Shown: positions 35,613 through 43,197 of the stretch, in pieces
Position numbering within the stretch: the first letter of the stretch is position 1
Layout of the letters: each line of letters opens with the position of its first letter
Origin: Candidatus Syntrophosphaera thermopropionivorans
GTDB taxonomy: Bacteria > Cloacimonadota > Cloacimonadia > Cloacimonadales > Cloacimonadaceae
Assembly: GCF_004353895.1 (NCBI RefSeq)
Contig: NZ_SMOG01000002.1
Location: forward strand, 1 to 64,000
Reading direction: 5' to 3'
Length of the DNA stretch: 64,000 nt
Translations under genes and position numbers: made by a program
Notes under the pieces: generated by a model
The model's database searches: none
Told to the model about the DNA's origin: nothing
The model's input: only the letters and a program-made list of their open reading frames with translations

Positions 35613-37100
35613 ATGGTAAACAAAATTTTAACTTTAAAACTCTTTTATAAGGGAAAGCTTCTGGATACTATAGAGCAAGAAAAAGACTTCACTAATAAAT
35701 GGTATATAGGAAGCAGTAAATACCTTTCCTGGCAAATTCTGGATGAATCTAACAAGTTTCCTCCTAAATATAAAATACTGATCAAAAAGGGTGGACATTA
35801 TTATCTGAATCTTCCTCAAGGCTCCACTTTAACCTGCTGGAAATATGATAGTCCCGTAGATGCTAATTTCTTAAAACAAAATGGTATATTGGTAGATTCT
35901 TTATTAAAACTCCGTGAAGATATGACTGGTATTATTCAGGTTCATCCTGACTATTCTATTCAATATGAATTCATTGAACCTGTTAAGATTATATTGACTC
36001 CTCAGGAAAAGGAAGTAATAAAACAAACGGCACGTCCTGCTCCTCTTGCTCCTATGGATAAAACAACCAGAGTGGTAGTTATTTTGGCACTGATGGCAGG
36101 AATTGCATTTAGTATTTTCTACGATTTGAAATTAAAACCAGAAATGTTTAGAGAGCAGACTCTTTCTGAACTATTAGCTGAAATAGAGAAAATCAGAGAA
36201 ATAAAGCCAGAAATTTCTCAATCTCAAACCCCATCAACTCCTTTAACTACTTTACCAGAAGAACCAGCTACCTCAGAAAAAACTACTAAAAATGCCCAAG
36301 TTGGAAAAGGTAAGAGCACTGGAAAAGGTGGTTCATCAACACCCTCTGGCACTCAAAGTATCTTTGGGGACCTTGGAACAAGCTCGGGTACTTATGCTGG
36401 AGGTTCCACGCAATCTGTGGTTGGTGCAGCTGTGCTTTCTGGTTTTGTTACCGCAAGACCGGGTGTTAAAGGAGGAAGCGGTATTGGAAATGCTTCCGGC
36501 ACTTTTCAACCAAGTGCTGCTGCTGGTTTGGGCAGTGGTGGCTCTTTTGATCCTAATGCCATAAATCGCTTTAATGCAGGGGATGTTCCTTCGGTTGTAA
36601 GTGGAACTGCTCCAGAAGGAGGTTCCACTGTAAAACCTTCTGGTTCAGCTCAATATTACACTGGTCCTGCAGAAAAACTAAAACCCTTGGCTGGTGGTTC
36701 TTTAACTTCGGTTCCGGATGTTCGTGCAGAAACAGAAAAAATAGTCAGCCAATCTTATAAAGCTTCTGAACCTGCTAAAATTCAAGAACCCGCTGTAACC
36801 ATAGTTAAACCATCTACTATTGTTGCTGGTGGAGATATCATATTTAACCAAATTCGGTCTCGTAAGGGACAGATAGAGCAGGCTTATAAAAGAAATGCAG
36901 CCATCAAAAAACAGAGTGGTTCTATAACTGTAATTCTTGATATTGCTTCTGACGGAACAGTCAAAGCTACCATCATTCCAAATAGTGTCACTTTTACTGA
37001 AAGTTTCCTGAACGAGATTAAGTCCATTATTGAAAGTTGGACATTTAATGTCAGTCAGCCAACCACTTATAAATTTAAAATGAATCTCAGTCAAGGTTAG
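35613..37100 (+). CDS. AgmX/PglI- or TonB-like envelope-spanning protein
   Basis: 495 residues from ATG 35613, which has GAGGGAG upstream; a longer frame overlapping the previous gene lacks a site. Residues 1-130 form a beta-rich cytoplasmic domain of unknown type. A membrane helix lies at about 152-170 (VVVILALMAGIAFSIFY), then a Ser/Thr/Pro/Gly-rich linker (about 205-390). The C-terminal domain (about 405-495) has GGDIIFNQIRSRKGQIEQAY, SGSITVILDIASDGTVKATI and a final WTFNVSQPTTYKFKMNL, matching the AgmX/PglI C-terminal (TonB-like) pattern. In Myxococcus such proteins work with TolQ/TolR-like motors in gliding. I infer energy transmission to the TPR protein or the outer membrane. Confidence 0.8.
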   Translation: MVNKILTLKLFYKGKLLDTIEQEKDFTNKWYIGSSKYLSWQILDESNKFPPKYKILIKKGGHYYLNLPQGSTLTCWKYDSPVDANFLKQNGILVDSLLKLREDMTGIIQVHPDYSIQYEFIEPVKIILTPQEKEVIKQTARPAPLAPMDKTTRVVVILALMAGIAFSIFYDLKLKPEMFREQTLSELLAEIEKIREIKPEISQSQTPSTPLTTLPEEPATSEKTTKNAQVGKGKSTGKGGSSTPSGTQSIFGDLGTSSGTYAGGSTQSVVGAAVLSGFVTARPGVKGGSGIGNASGTFQPSAAAGLGSGGSFDPNAINRFNAGDVPSVVSGTAPEGGSTVKPSGSAQYYTGPAEKLKPLAGGSLTSVPDVRAETEKIVSQSYKASEPAKIQEPAVTIVKPSTIVAGGDIIFNQIRSRKGQIEQAYKRNAAIKKQSGSITVILDIASDGTVKATIIPNSVTFTESFLNEIKSIIESWTFNVSQPTTYKFKMNLSQG

Positions 37101-37200
37101 AGCATTTTTAAAATGTATAGTCTATACCTATATGATATAGTTCTATCAAGAAATACAAAAAACTATATTAAAAGCTGATTATAAATATAAATAAGAAAGC

Positions 37201-37290
37201 TACTCACTTTCTTATCTCCTATTTAGCTGCAACATATACAATAAAGCAAGCAAAAGGCAGGAAAGAGGTAAGTAAGAGTAGTGCGAAACT
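37201..37290. repeat. Intergenic repeat, AGGCAGG family (copy C)
   Basis: CTTTCTTATCTCCTATTTAG, then AAAAGGCAGGAAAGAGGTAA and GTGCGAAACT. It shares the pyrimidine block and AGGCAGGAAAG with copies at 15512 and 49074. It lies about 100 bases after the AgmX-like gene; no clear terminator was found between 37101 and 37200. Confidence 0.4.
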
Positions 37291-37339
37291 ATAATTTTAT
37301 ATTCTTTAATTATTTGAATCTAACCACAATAAAAAAGAT

Positions 37340-37345
37340 TTGACA
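37340..37345 (+). promoter_or_regulatory. Putative -35 box of the infC operon
   Basis: TTGACA starts the 16-mer TTGACAAAAAACACTT, which also occurs at 49416 before hutU. TAAAAT follows at 14 bases (37360-37365), an unusually short spacing. Confidence 0.4.
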
Positions 37346-37375
37346 AAAAACACTTTATTTAAAATTTTGGATTGA

Positions 37376-37490
37376 AAGAAGCTGCTTGCTTCTGCCTTAA
37401 TGCGAAAGTGCAAGTAAGGCTCAATAAAATAAAATATATATAATACCAGAAAGCAGGCGGATTTCTTCCGCCTTTTTTCTTTTCCGGTAA
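37376..37490 (+). promoter_or_regulatory. Structured infC leader, probable autoregulatory attenuator
   Basis: Hairpins in order: AGAAGC/GCTTCT (near 37378-37394), GCCTTA...TAAGGC closing a TGC-GAAAGT-GCA hairpin (near 37395-37421), then a terminator at 37455-37473. The CTGCTT of the first hairpin can pair with AAGCAG just before the terminator, giving a possible alternative fold. In many bacteria infC-rpmI-rplT leaders are controlled by ribosomal protein L20; that mechanism here is inference. Confidence 0.5.
37455..37482 (+). terminator. Attenuator hairpin before infC
   Basis: AGGCGGA (37455-37461), loop TTTCT, TCCGCCT (37467-37473), then TTTTTCTTTT. It lies 18 bases before the infC Shine-Dalgarno sequence, so read-through would be needed for infC expression. 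Confidence 0.7.
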
Positions 37491-37505
37491 AAGGAGGTTC
37501 TTATA

Positions 37506-38177
37506 ATCCGGATTAAACGTGGAAAGGCACGCACAAATGAAGTGGTGCCCAAGGAAAGAATTAATGAACAAATTACGGCTAACAAAGTTAGATTGATTGG
37601 TGCGGATGGAAAACAAATTGGAATAGTAAGTCTAAAAGAAGCTTTGCATCGTGCAGAAGCTGAAGATTTAGATTTAGTAGAAATATCTCCTAATGCTGAT
37701 CCACCAGTATGCAGAATAATGGATTTTAGTAAGTACTACTTTGAAAAAGAGAAAAAAGCAAAAGAAGCACGAAAAAGACAGCATGAAGTAGAGATTAAAG
37801 AAATCAAATTGGGACCTAATACAGAAGAGCATGATTACAACTTCAAAAAGAATAATGCTATCAAATTCCTTAAACAGCATAATAAGGTCAAATTTACCAT
37901 CCGTTTTCGTGGTCGTCAGATGGCACATCAAGAACTTGGATTGAATGTATTAGAGCGAATAAAAGCAGATTTAGGACATATTGCAGAACCGGAAACAGAA
38001 CCGGTAGCAGAACGGAATATGCTTTACATTATTATGTCTCCTAAGAAAGATATTGATCGTATTTTGGCAAAAATGGAGAAAGAAAAAACTGCTTTAGAGG
38101 GAAAGACGGTCCCAACTACCCAAGACAAAGCTAATTCTTCAACCCCGGCTGAACCTAAAAAGGAAAACCTAAAATAA
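37506..38177 (+). CDS. infC: Translation initiation factor IF-3, probable AUN start
   Basis: About 223 residues. IF-3 binds the 30S subunit, monitors the start codon and prevents premature 50S joining. ERINEQITANKVRLIGADGK, LDLVEISPNADPPVCRIMDF (N-domain) and the KFTIRFRGRQMAH C-domain motif are intact. There is no ATG in frame; the in-frame stop is TAA 37488-37490. A strong AAGGAGGT (37491-37498) precedes the codons ATA (37503), ATC (37506), CGG, ATT (37512). The first ordinary start, GTG 37542, is 43 bases away and has no ribosome site. E. coli infC starts at AUU and uses it for autoregulation, so ATC 37506 (7-base spacing) is my choice, with ATA and ATT as alternatives. The tail after about residue 185 is Lys/Thr-rich. 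rpmI and rplT follow. Confidence 0.9.
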   Translation: MRIKRGKARTNEVVPKERINEQITANKVRLIGADGKQIGIVSLKEALHRAEAEDLDLVEISPNADPPVCRIMDFSKYYFEKEKKAKEARKRQHEVEIKEIKLGPNTEEHDYNFKKNNAIKFLKQHNKVKFTIRFRGRQMAHQELGLNVLERIKADLGHIAEPETEPVAERNMLYIIMSPKKDIDRILAKMEKEKTALEGKTVPTTQDKANSSTPAEPKKENLK

Positions 38178-38223
38178 GTTACATCAAAACCAATTGATTT
38201 AGAAATTAATTAAGGAGATAAAG

Positions 38224-38418
38224 ATGCCTAAAATCAAAACCAGCAGCTCTGCTGCTAAAAGGTTTAAAGTTACTGGCACGGGCAAAATTTTGCGTCATCA
38301 TGCCAAAAGTTCTCATATTAAAACTAAGAAATCTCCCAAGCTAAAACGCCATCTGCGTTCAGTTACCCTGCTCAGTAAAGCTGATGAAAAAAGAGTCAAA
38401 AGAATGCTGGGAATTTAA
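38224..38418 (+). CDS. rpmI: 50S ribosomal protein L35
   Basis: 64 residues, normal length. MPKIKTSSSAAKRFKVTGTG, HHAKSSHIKTKK and LKRHLRS are characteristic of bL35. AAGGAGAT precedes the ATG. It lies in the standard infC-rpmI-rplT order, 46 bases after infC and 12 before rplT. Confidence 0.97.
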   Translation: MPKIKTSSSAAKRFKVTGTGKILRHHAKSSHIKTKKSPKLKRHLRSVTLLSKADEKRVKRMLGI

Positions 38419-38430
38419 GGGAGGAATAAA

Positions 38431-38784
38431 ATGCCAAGAGCAACAAATAATGTCGCAGCTCATAGAAGAAGAAAAAAATACTTAAAAGCTGCAAGAGGAA
38501 ATTACGGTAGACGGAGTAATACTTATAGAATAGCTCGACAAACTGTGGAGCGTGGATTAATCTTCTCTTTTGCTCATAGAAAACAGAAAAAAAGAGAGTT
38601 TCGTCGCCTCTGGATTACTCGTATTAATGCTGCCTGTAGAAACAACGATATGACTTATAGCAAGTTCATAAATGGCTTGCATAAAGCCAATATTGCCATA
38701 AATCGTAAGACCCTTGCCTATCTTGCTTGGCACGATAGCGAAGCTTTTGCCAGACTTGTTGAAATAGCAAAAGAAGCACAGTAA
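38431..38784 (+). CDS. rplT: 50S ribosomal protein L20
   Basis: 117 residues, normal length. MPRATNNVAAHRRRKKYLKA, GNYGRRSNTYRIA and YSKFINGLHKANIAINRK are hallmarks of bL20, a 23S rRNA-binding assembly protein and the usual repressor of its own operon. GGGAGG precedes the ATG. pheS follows after 27 bases. Confidence 0.97.
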   Translation: MPRATNNVAAHRRRKKYLKAARGNYGRRSNTYRIARQTVERGLIFSFAHRKQKKREFRRLWITRINAACRNNDMTYSKFINGLHKANIAINRKTLAYLAWHDSEAFARLVEIAKEAQ

Positions 38785-38811
38785 TCCAACCCCTAAAGGA
38801 TAAAGAAGTTG

Positions 38812-39849
38812 ATGATAGATGACCAGCTAAAGAATATAGCTGAACAAGCAAAAATTGACCTTAAAGAATGTCTTAATCAGAACGATATCCTGAATATTAG
38901 AGCCAAATATTTAGGGAAAAAGAGTCTGGTAAACTCTCTTTATTCTCAATTACGTAATTTGCCTGAAGAAGAGAGACCCTCTTTCGGCAAAAAGGTCAAT
39001 GAGCTCCGTAATGAATTGGAAAGAATGATTGATGAAAAAGAAAAAGAATTAAAATTGCAAATTGTTAATGCCTATGATTCTGTTCAAGCTAATGACCTGA
39101 CTTTACCTGGTGTCTATTTTCCTCCAGGTTCTTTACATCCTTTAACTATTATCCGAAGAAAAATGGAAGATATTTTTATAAGTTTAGGATTCCAGATTGC
39201 AGAAGGTCCAGATATTGAAGATGAATATCATAATTTTGATGCTTTAAATACGCCCGAAGACCATCCTTCAAGGAATCTCGCTGATACCTTCTATTTGGAT
39301 AATGGTTATCTTTTGCGCACTCAAACCTCTACCGTACAAGTAAGAACTATGGAAAGTTACCCTCCTCCAATCTACATAATCTCACCTGGACGTTGTTATC
39401 GTAATGACAAACCAGATCCTTCGCATTCTCCCGTTTTTCACCAGGTAGAAGGGTTGGTGGTGGATAAAGGCATCTCAATGGCTGATTTGAAAGACACTCT
39501 TCAATTTTTTGCTAAAGCTATGTTTGGACCGGAAGTCAAATCCAGGATACGTCCTCATTTCTTCCCTTTCACTGAACCAAGTGCAGAAATGGATATAAGT
39601 TGTGTTAGTTGTCAGGGTAAAGGATGCAGAATATGCAAAAACTCTGGATGGTTAGAATTAGCTGGAGCAGGTATGGTTGACCCTAGTGTTTTAGAAATGA
39701 TGGGTATTGATGACCAGATATATAATGGTTATGCCTTTGGTATAGGCATTGAGAGAATTGCTATGCTTAAATATAACATTCCTGATATGCGGATTCTCTA
39801 TGAAAATGATGTTCGGATGCTTCGCCAATTCAGTAGAGAATTAATATGA
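38812..39849 (+). CDS. pheS: Phenylalanyl-tRNA synthetase alpha subunit
   Basis: 345 residues. The N-terminal coiled coil is tRNA-binding (about 1-85). Class II motifs follow: motif 1 region HPLTIIRRKMEDIFISLGFQ, motif 2 GRCYRNDKPDPSHSPVFHQV, and motif 3 GYAFGIGIERIAMLKYNIPD. CVSCQGKGCRICKNSGW near residues 263-279 is a four-Cys insertion seen in many PheS proteins. The start is ATG 38812; TTG 38809 is in frame and closer to AAAGGA. It overlaps pheT by four bases. Confidence 0.96.
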   Translation: MIDDQLKNIAEQAKIDLKECLNQNDILNIRAKYLGKKSLVNSLYSQLRNLPEEERPSFGKKVNELRNELERMIDEKEKELKLQIVNAYDSVQANDLTLPGVYFPPGSLHPLTIIRRKMEDIFISLGFQIAEGPDIEDEYHNFDALNTPEDHPSRNLADTFYLDNGYLLRTQTSTVQVRTMESYPPPIYIISPGRCYRNDKPDPSHSPVFHQVEGLVVDKGISMADLKDTLQFFAKAMFGPEVKSRIRPHFFPFTEPSAEMDISCVSCQGKGCRICKNSGWLELAGAGMVDPSVLEMMGIDDQIYNGYAFGIGIERIAMLKYNIPDMRILYENDVRMLRQFSRELI

Positions 39850-42368
39850 TTGTATCCACTCGCTGGCTCAGTAAATACATTGATTTGCCTGAAACTTTAG
39901 AGGAGTTAGTCCAGACTTTAACCTTTACGGGAATAGAAGTTGAAGCAATACAAGAAATTTCCGCTTTACCGGAAACTGTGGTTACCGCTCGTATTCTCAA
40001 TTCAGAAAAAATTCCCGGAACTGAACATCTTCAAGTATGTATAATAGATTATGGAAAAGAACCTCTCCAGGTTGTATGTGGTGCTCCCAATTGTCGTAGC
40101 GGATTAATCACCGCTTTTGCTCAAGTGGGTTCTAAACTGCCAGAAATGGAGATTAAAAAAACCATTATCCATAGTGTAGAATCTGCCGGTATGCTTTGCT
40201 CTGAAAAAGAGTTAGGAATCTCCGATAATCATTCTGGAATTATAGAACTCCCTCCTGAAACTCCTGTGGGAATTTCAATAAATGAAATCTATGAGCTCCC
40301 AGATAACATTTTAGAACTGGAGATAACTCCTAATCGTCCAGACCTCCTTGGTTATATTGGAATTGCTCGTGACCTGGCTGCTTCTCTGAATAAAAGGTTA
40401 AAATTGCCATCTATAAATAACTATCCTGGCGAAGAAGATTCTTCTCTACATTTGACTTTGATTCTTCAGGAACCCCAAAAATGTCCTCGTTATACGGCAA
40501 GAATCATAGATGGCATAAGCGTCAAAGAATCTCCCCTATGGCTAAAAAATGCTCTTATTAAATCTGGTCTGAGACCAATCAACAACATTGTGGACATAAC
40601 GAATTATGTTATGCTGGAAACTGGTCAACCTTTACATGCCTTTGATTATCATAAATTACTACCTATAAATCAGGAAGACCCGCATCCAGCCATAATAGTT
40701 CGTAGAGCAAAAGCTGCTGAGGAATTTATTGCCCTGGATGGAAATAAGTACCTTCTGGATGAAGAAGATCTCGTCATTGCCGATGGTCAAAGACCTTCTG
40801 CTTTAGCAGGAATAATTGGAGGAAAAGATACTGCCATCAGCAATCATACTACAACCATTGTCCTTGAATCAGCTAATTTCTCTCCTTCTACCATACGTAA
40901 ATCTTCTTTAAGGCATAAAATTAGCACGGATTCTTCCTATCGCTTTGAAAGACATCTCAGTCCAGCTTATCTTGAAATGGTAAGCAATAGAGCCTTAGAA
41001 CTTATTATTAATGTTGCTGGAGGAAGAGTTTGTAATGAACTTTATGACGCTTATCCTGTACCTCAAAAACCCCTCTTTCTTGCTGTGCGTCCTTCTCGTT
41101 TTGAAGAACTTATCGGTTACAAACTGGATGCCTCTCTTATAAATAATTATCTTCAATCCTTAGGATTTCAATATATCCTTTGTGGACTCTGGCAAAAAGA
41201 ACCTATTAATGAATATAAGCTTTTGCCTCAAGCTATGGAGCTGGATTTAGAAACCAGTGATAATCAGATTTTTTTTGAAAATCCTCAACTGGCTCTATAT
41301 TTTCTGGTGCCTTCTTATCGGGTGGACATAACTCGTGAAGCAGATATAATTGAAGAATTGGCACGTCTGGATGGTTTTGATAAGATTCCTCAAAAAAAGC
41401 TTATTCATCCCATTATGGATTGGCATGCTCATCATATTAAACGTAAAATTGAAGATTACTTTCGTCAATCCGGGTTCTATGAGATGATTAATCCAAGCTT
41501 CATTGACCCTATCAAATTAGAATATTTAGGAGAAGATAAAGCAGAATTAGAGAAAAAGCTGATAAGAATCGTCAATCCACAAAGCAGCAATCAATCTGCT
41601 ATGCGTACCACTATGCTTCCACAATTACTGGATAATCTTCTCTACAATCTTAATCATAGTGAACGCAATTTAAAATTGATGGAAATGGGCAAATTATACT
41701 GGAAAGATGGTAATAAAAATTGCGAGACTTTACATTTGACCGCTCTAATGACAGGATTGAATAATTTAGACCACTGGAAAGTAAAGAATGAACCTATTGA
41801 TTTATATAATGTCAAAGGAGTAATTGAAGGGTTATTAGACCAGTTAAGTATAACAATTGATGAAACGAAAAATGTTCATCATCCCTGGCTAGTTGAATCA
41901 GATAATCTTGCCTATTTTTGCAATAACCATCTCTGTGCTTCCTTTGGAAGATTAAAAGCTAAGACTGCTGAGAGATTTAATATTGATATTATCACCTTAA
42001 AACAGGATATATGGGTCTTAGATTTTAAGGTTAATACATTGATAGAGCTCACCAGAACCAATAAAATTGAATTTTCCCCACTGCCAAAGTTTCCTGCGGT
42101 TATAAGAGATATCTCTTTTTTAATTAATTTTTCTGTTCCTTATGCAGATATTGTGAAGTCCATAAAACTGGTTGAACCCTATCTAATCCAGGATGTGAAA
42201 ATCTTTGATGAATACCGTGGAAAAGGTGTCCCAGATGGCTGGCACAGTATTTCTTTACATATAATTCTTCAGGATTATGAAAAAACATTGACAGAGGAAC
42301 GAGTAGGACAAGTGATTGATTCGGTAATAAAAATGCTGGAAAATACCTGGCAGATAAAAATGAGGTAA
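39846..42368 (+). CDS. pheT: Phenylalanyl-tRNA synthetase beta subunit
   Basis: 840 residues, slightly longer than usual (about 800). Domain order is standard. The N-terminal MIVSTRWLSKYIDLPETLEE is followed by the EMAP/OB-fold tRNA-binding domain (about 40-150, VVCGAPNCRSG) and the B3/B4 editing domain (about 205-385, NIVDITNYVMLETGQPLHAF). The B5 and catalytic-like core come next, and the C-terminal anticodon-binding FDX-ACB domain (KFPAVIRDISFLI onward). It forms the alpha2-beta2 enzyme with PheS; starts within the pheS stop (ATGA). Confidence 0.96.
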   Translation: MIVSTRWLSKYIDLPETLEELVQTLTFTGIEVEAIQEISALPETVVTARILNSEKIPGTEHLQVCIIDYGKEPLQVVCGAPNCRSGLITAFAQVGSKLPEMEIKKTIIHSVESAGMLCSEKELGISDNHSGIIELPPETPVGISINEIYELPDNILELEITPNRPDLLGYIGIARDLAASLNKRLKLPSINNYPGEEDSSLHLTLILQEPQKCPRYTARIIDGISVKESPLWLKNALIKSGLRPINNIVDITNYVMLETGQPLHAFDYHKLLPINQEDPHPAIIVRRAKAAEEFIALDGNKYLLDEEDLVIADGQRPSALAGIIGGKDTAISNHTTTIVLESANFSPSTIRKSSLRHKISTDSSYRFERHLSPAYLEMVSNRALELIINVAGGRVCNELYDAYPVPQKPLFLAVRPSRFEELIGYKLDASLINNYLQSLGFQYILCGLWQKEPINEYKLLPQAMELDLETSDNQIFFENPQLALYFLVPSYRVDITREADIIEELARLDGFDKIPQKKLIHPIMDWHAHHIKRKIEDYFRQSGFYEMINPSFIDPIKLEYLGEDKAELEKKLIRIVNPQSSNQSAMRTTMLPQLLDNLLYNLNHSERNLKLMEMGKLYWKDGNKNCETLHLTALMTGLNNLDHWKVKNEPIDLYNVKGVIEGLLDQLSITIDETKNVHHPWLVESDNLAYFCNNHLCASFGRLKAKTAERFNIDIITLKQDIWVLDFKVNTLIELTRTNKIEFSPLPKFPAVIRDISFLINFSVPYADIVKSIKLVEPYLIQDVKIFDEYRGKGVPDGWHSISLHIILQDYEKTLTEERVGQVIDSVIKMLENTWQIKMR

Positions 42369-42374
42369 GTCTGG

Positions 42375-42698
42375 ATGGAAAGTAATGTAATAAATTTACA
42401 GGAAAAGATACAAAAACTTATTGACCAATATACGGCTGATAGAAAAAGATTAGAACAGCTGGAAGAGGAAAATAATAATCTTCGTGAAGAAAACCGTCAG
42501 CTTATGGAACAAATTGAAAACACTAAAAAGTTCCATAGTGGCTCTGAATTAAAAATTAAAGAACTGGAAAATCAGGTAAAGCTTCTGCAAGCGCAATATA
42601 AGGAACTTCAGGATTCTCTGGCAGGATTAGAAGAAATTGCATCTACTACTATAAATCAGATAGACCAGCTGATACCTGATTTAGATAATAAGAAATAA
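42375..42698 (+). CDS. Small coiled-coil protein, ZapB-like
   Basis: 107 residues, almost entirely predicted coiled coil (ERKRLEQLEEENNNLREENR-type heptads from about residue 15 to 85). It sits 6 bases after pheT and 5 before zapA. In several phyla a ZapB-like coiled-coil gene lies directly before zapA, so a cytokinetic-ring role is reasonable but rests on position and shape only. Confidence 0.65.
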   Translation: MESNVINLQEKIQKLIDQYTADRKRLEQLEEENNNLREENRQLMEQIENTKKFHSGSELKIKELENQVKLLQAQYKELQDSLAGLEEIASTTINQIDQLIPDLDNKK

Positions 42699-42703
42699 TA
42701 ATA

Positions 42704-42973
42704 ATGCAGTCTGTGGAAGTAGAGATTTTTGGACGTAAATTCCGGTTTCGTACTGATGAACCGGAACAAACTCAAGAAATAGCCTCTACGATTAATGAAG
42801 AATTAAATACTCTACGAGAACTTTACGAAAATCTTGACTTTACAAGACTGTTACTTTTACTTGCACTTAGAAAGCAAGATGAGATTATTGCCCTGCGAAA
42901 ACAGAATCTGGAACTGGAAAAAAATCTTGAACGAGTAAATCAAATGGTAGAAAAAATCGTAGGGGAAATATAA
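42704..42973 (+). CDS. zapA: Cell division protein ZapA
   Basis: 89 residues. The N-terminal domain VEIFGRKFRFRTDEPEQTQE and the following long helix (LRKQNLELEKNLERVNQMVE) are typical of ZapA, which bundles FtsZ filaments. The structured RNA begins about 5 bases after the stop, as ssrS does after zapA in many bacteria. Confidence 0.88.
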   Translation: MQSVEVEIFGRKFRFRTDEPEQTQEIASTINEELNTLRELYENLDFTRLLLLLALRKQDEIIALRKQNLELEKNLERVNQMVEKIVGEI

Positions 42974-42977
42974 ATTA

Positions 42978-43145
42978 TGGCCTGCGGAACTCGTGATATG
43001 GGTTGCGGAAAAGCTAATAAATTTAAGGGAACCGAGCCATGGGTGGCATGCATGCCGGCTAGTCCCGGATCCATAAAACCCATAAGGTAGGTGCCCACCT
43101 AGTGCTTGGCTTTAACGGACAAGCATACACGGTTCTCGCGGGTCA
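42978..43145 (+). ncRNA. ssrS: Structured RNA, probable 6S RNA
   Basis: A gap of 224 bases between zapA and rny holds no ORF but a GC-richer, strongly folding sequence. The two ends close into a long stem: TGGCCTGCG-GAAC-T-CGTG (42978-42995) pairs with CACG-GTTC-T-CGCGGGTCA (43128-43145), 17 pairs with one bulged T on each side. Inside are ATGGGT/ACCCAT, the TAGGT-GCCC-ACCTA hairpin (near 43087) and a GGCATGCATGCC palindrome. A rod closed end to end, about 170 bases long and directly 3' of zapA, fits 6S RNA, which sequesters sigma70 RNA polymerase. A -10-like TATAAA lies at 42969-42974. tmRNA, RNase P and SRP RNA hallmarks are absent. Confidence 0.6.
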
Positions 43146-43154
43146 TTTATATAA

Positions 43155-43174
43155 ACAGTGGGGTTAACCCACCT
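43155..43174 (+). other. Inverted repeat between the RNA and rny
   Basis: GTGGGGTTAACCCAC forms a 5-bp stem with a perfect GGGTTAACCC core, about 25 bases before rny. No T-run follows. It could be the RNA's 3' processing/termination site or an operator for rny; neither is proven. Confidence 0.35.
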
Positions 43175-43197
43175 GAATTGAATAAAGGAATAATATA

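Noticed and set aside
36292-36564. Hydrophobic open frame inside the AgmX-like gene
   Set aside because: A frame-shadow of the Gly/Ser/Thr-rich linker; no ribosome site and overlaps a well-supported gene.
37537-37539. ATG near the start of infC
   Set aside because: Out of frame with IF-3; it cannot be the infC start.
42978-43145. tmRNA, RNase P RNA, SRP RNA or a metabolite riboswitch as identity of the structured RNA
   Set aside because: No tRNA-like domain or tag, no RNase P core words, no SRP tetraloop domain, and it ends well before rny with a closed terminal stem.
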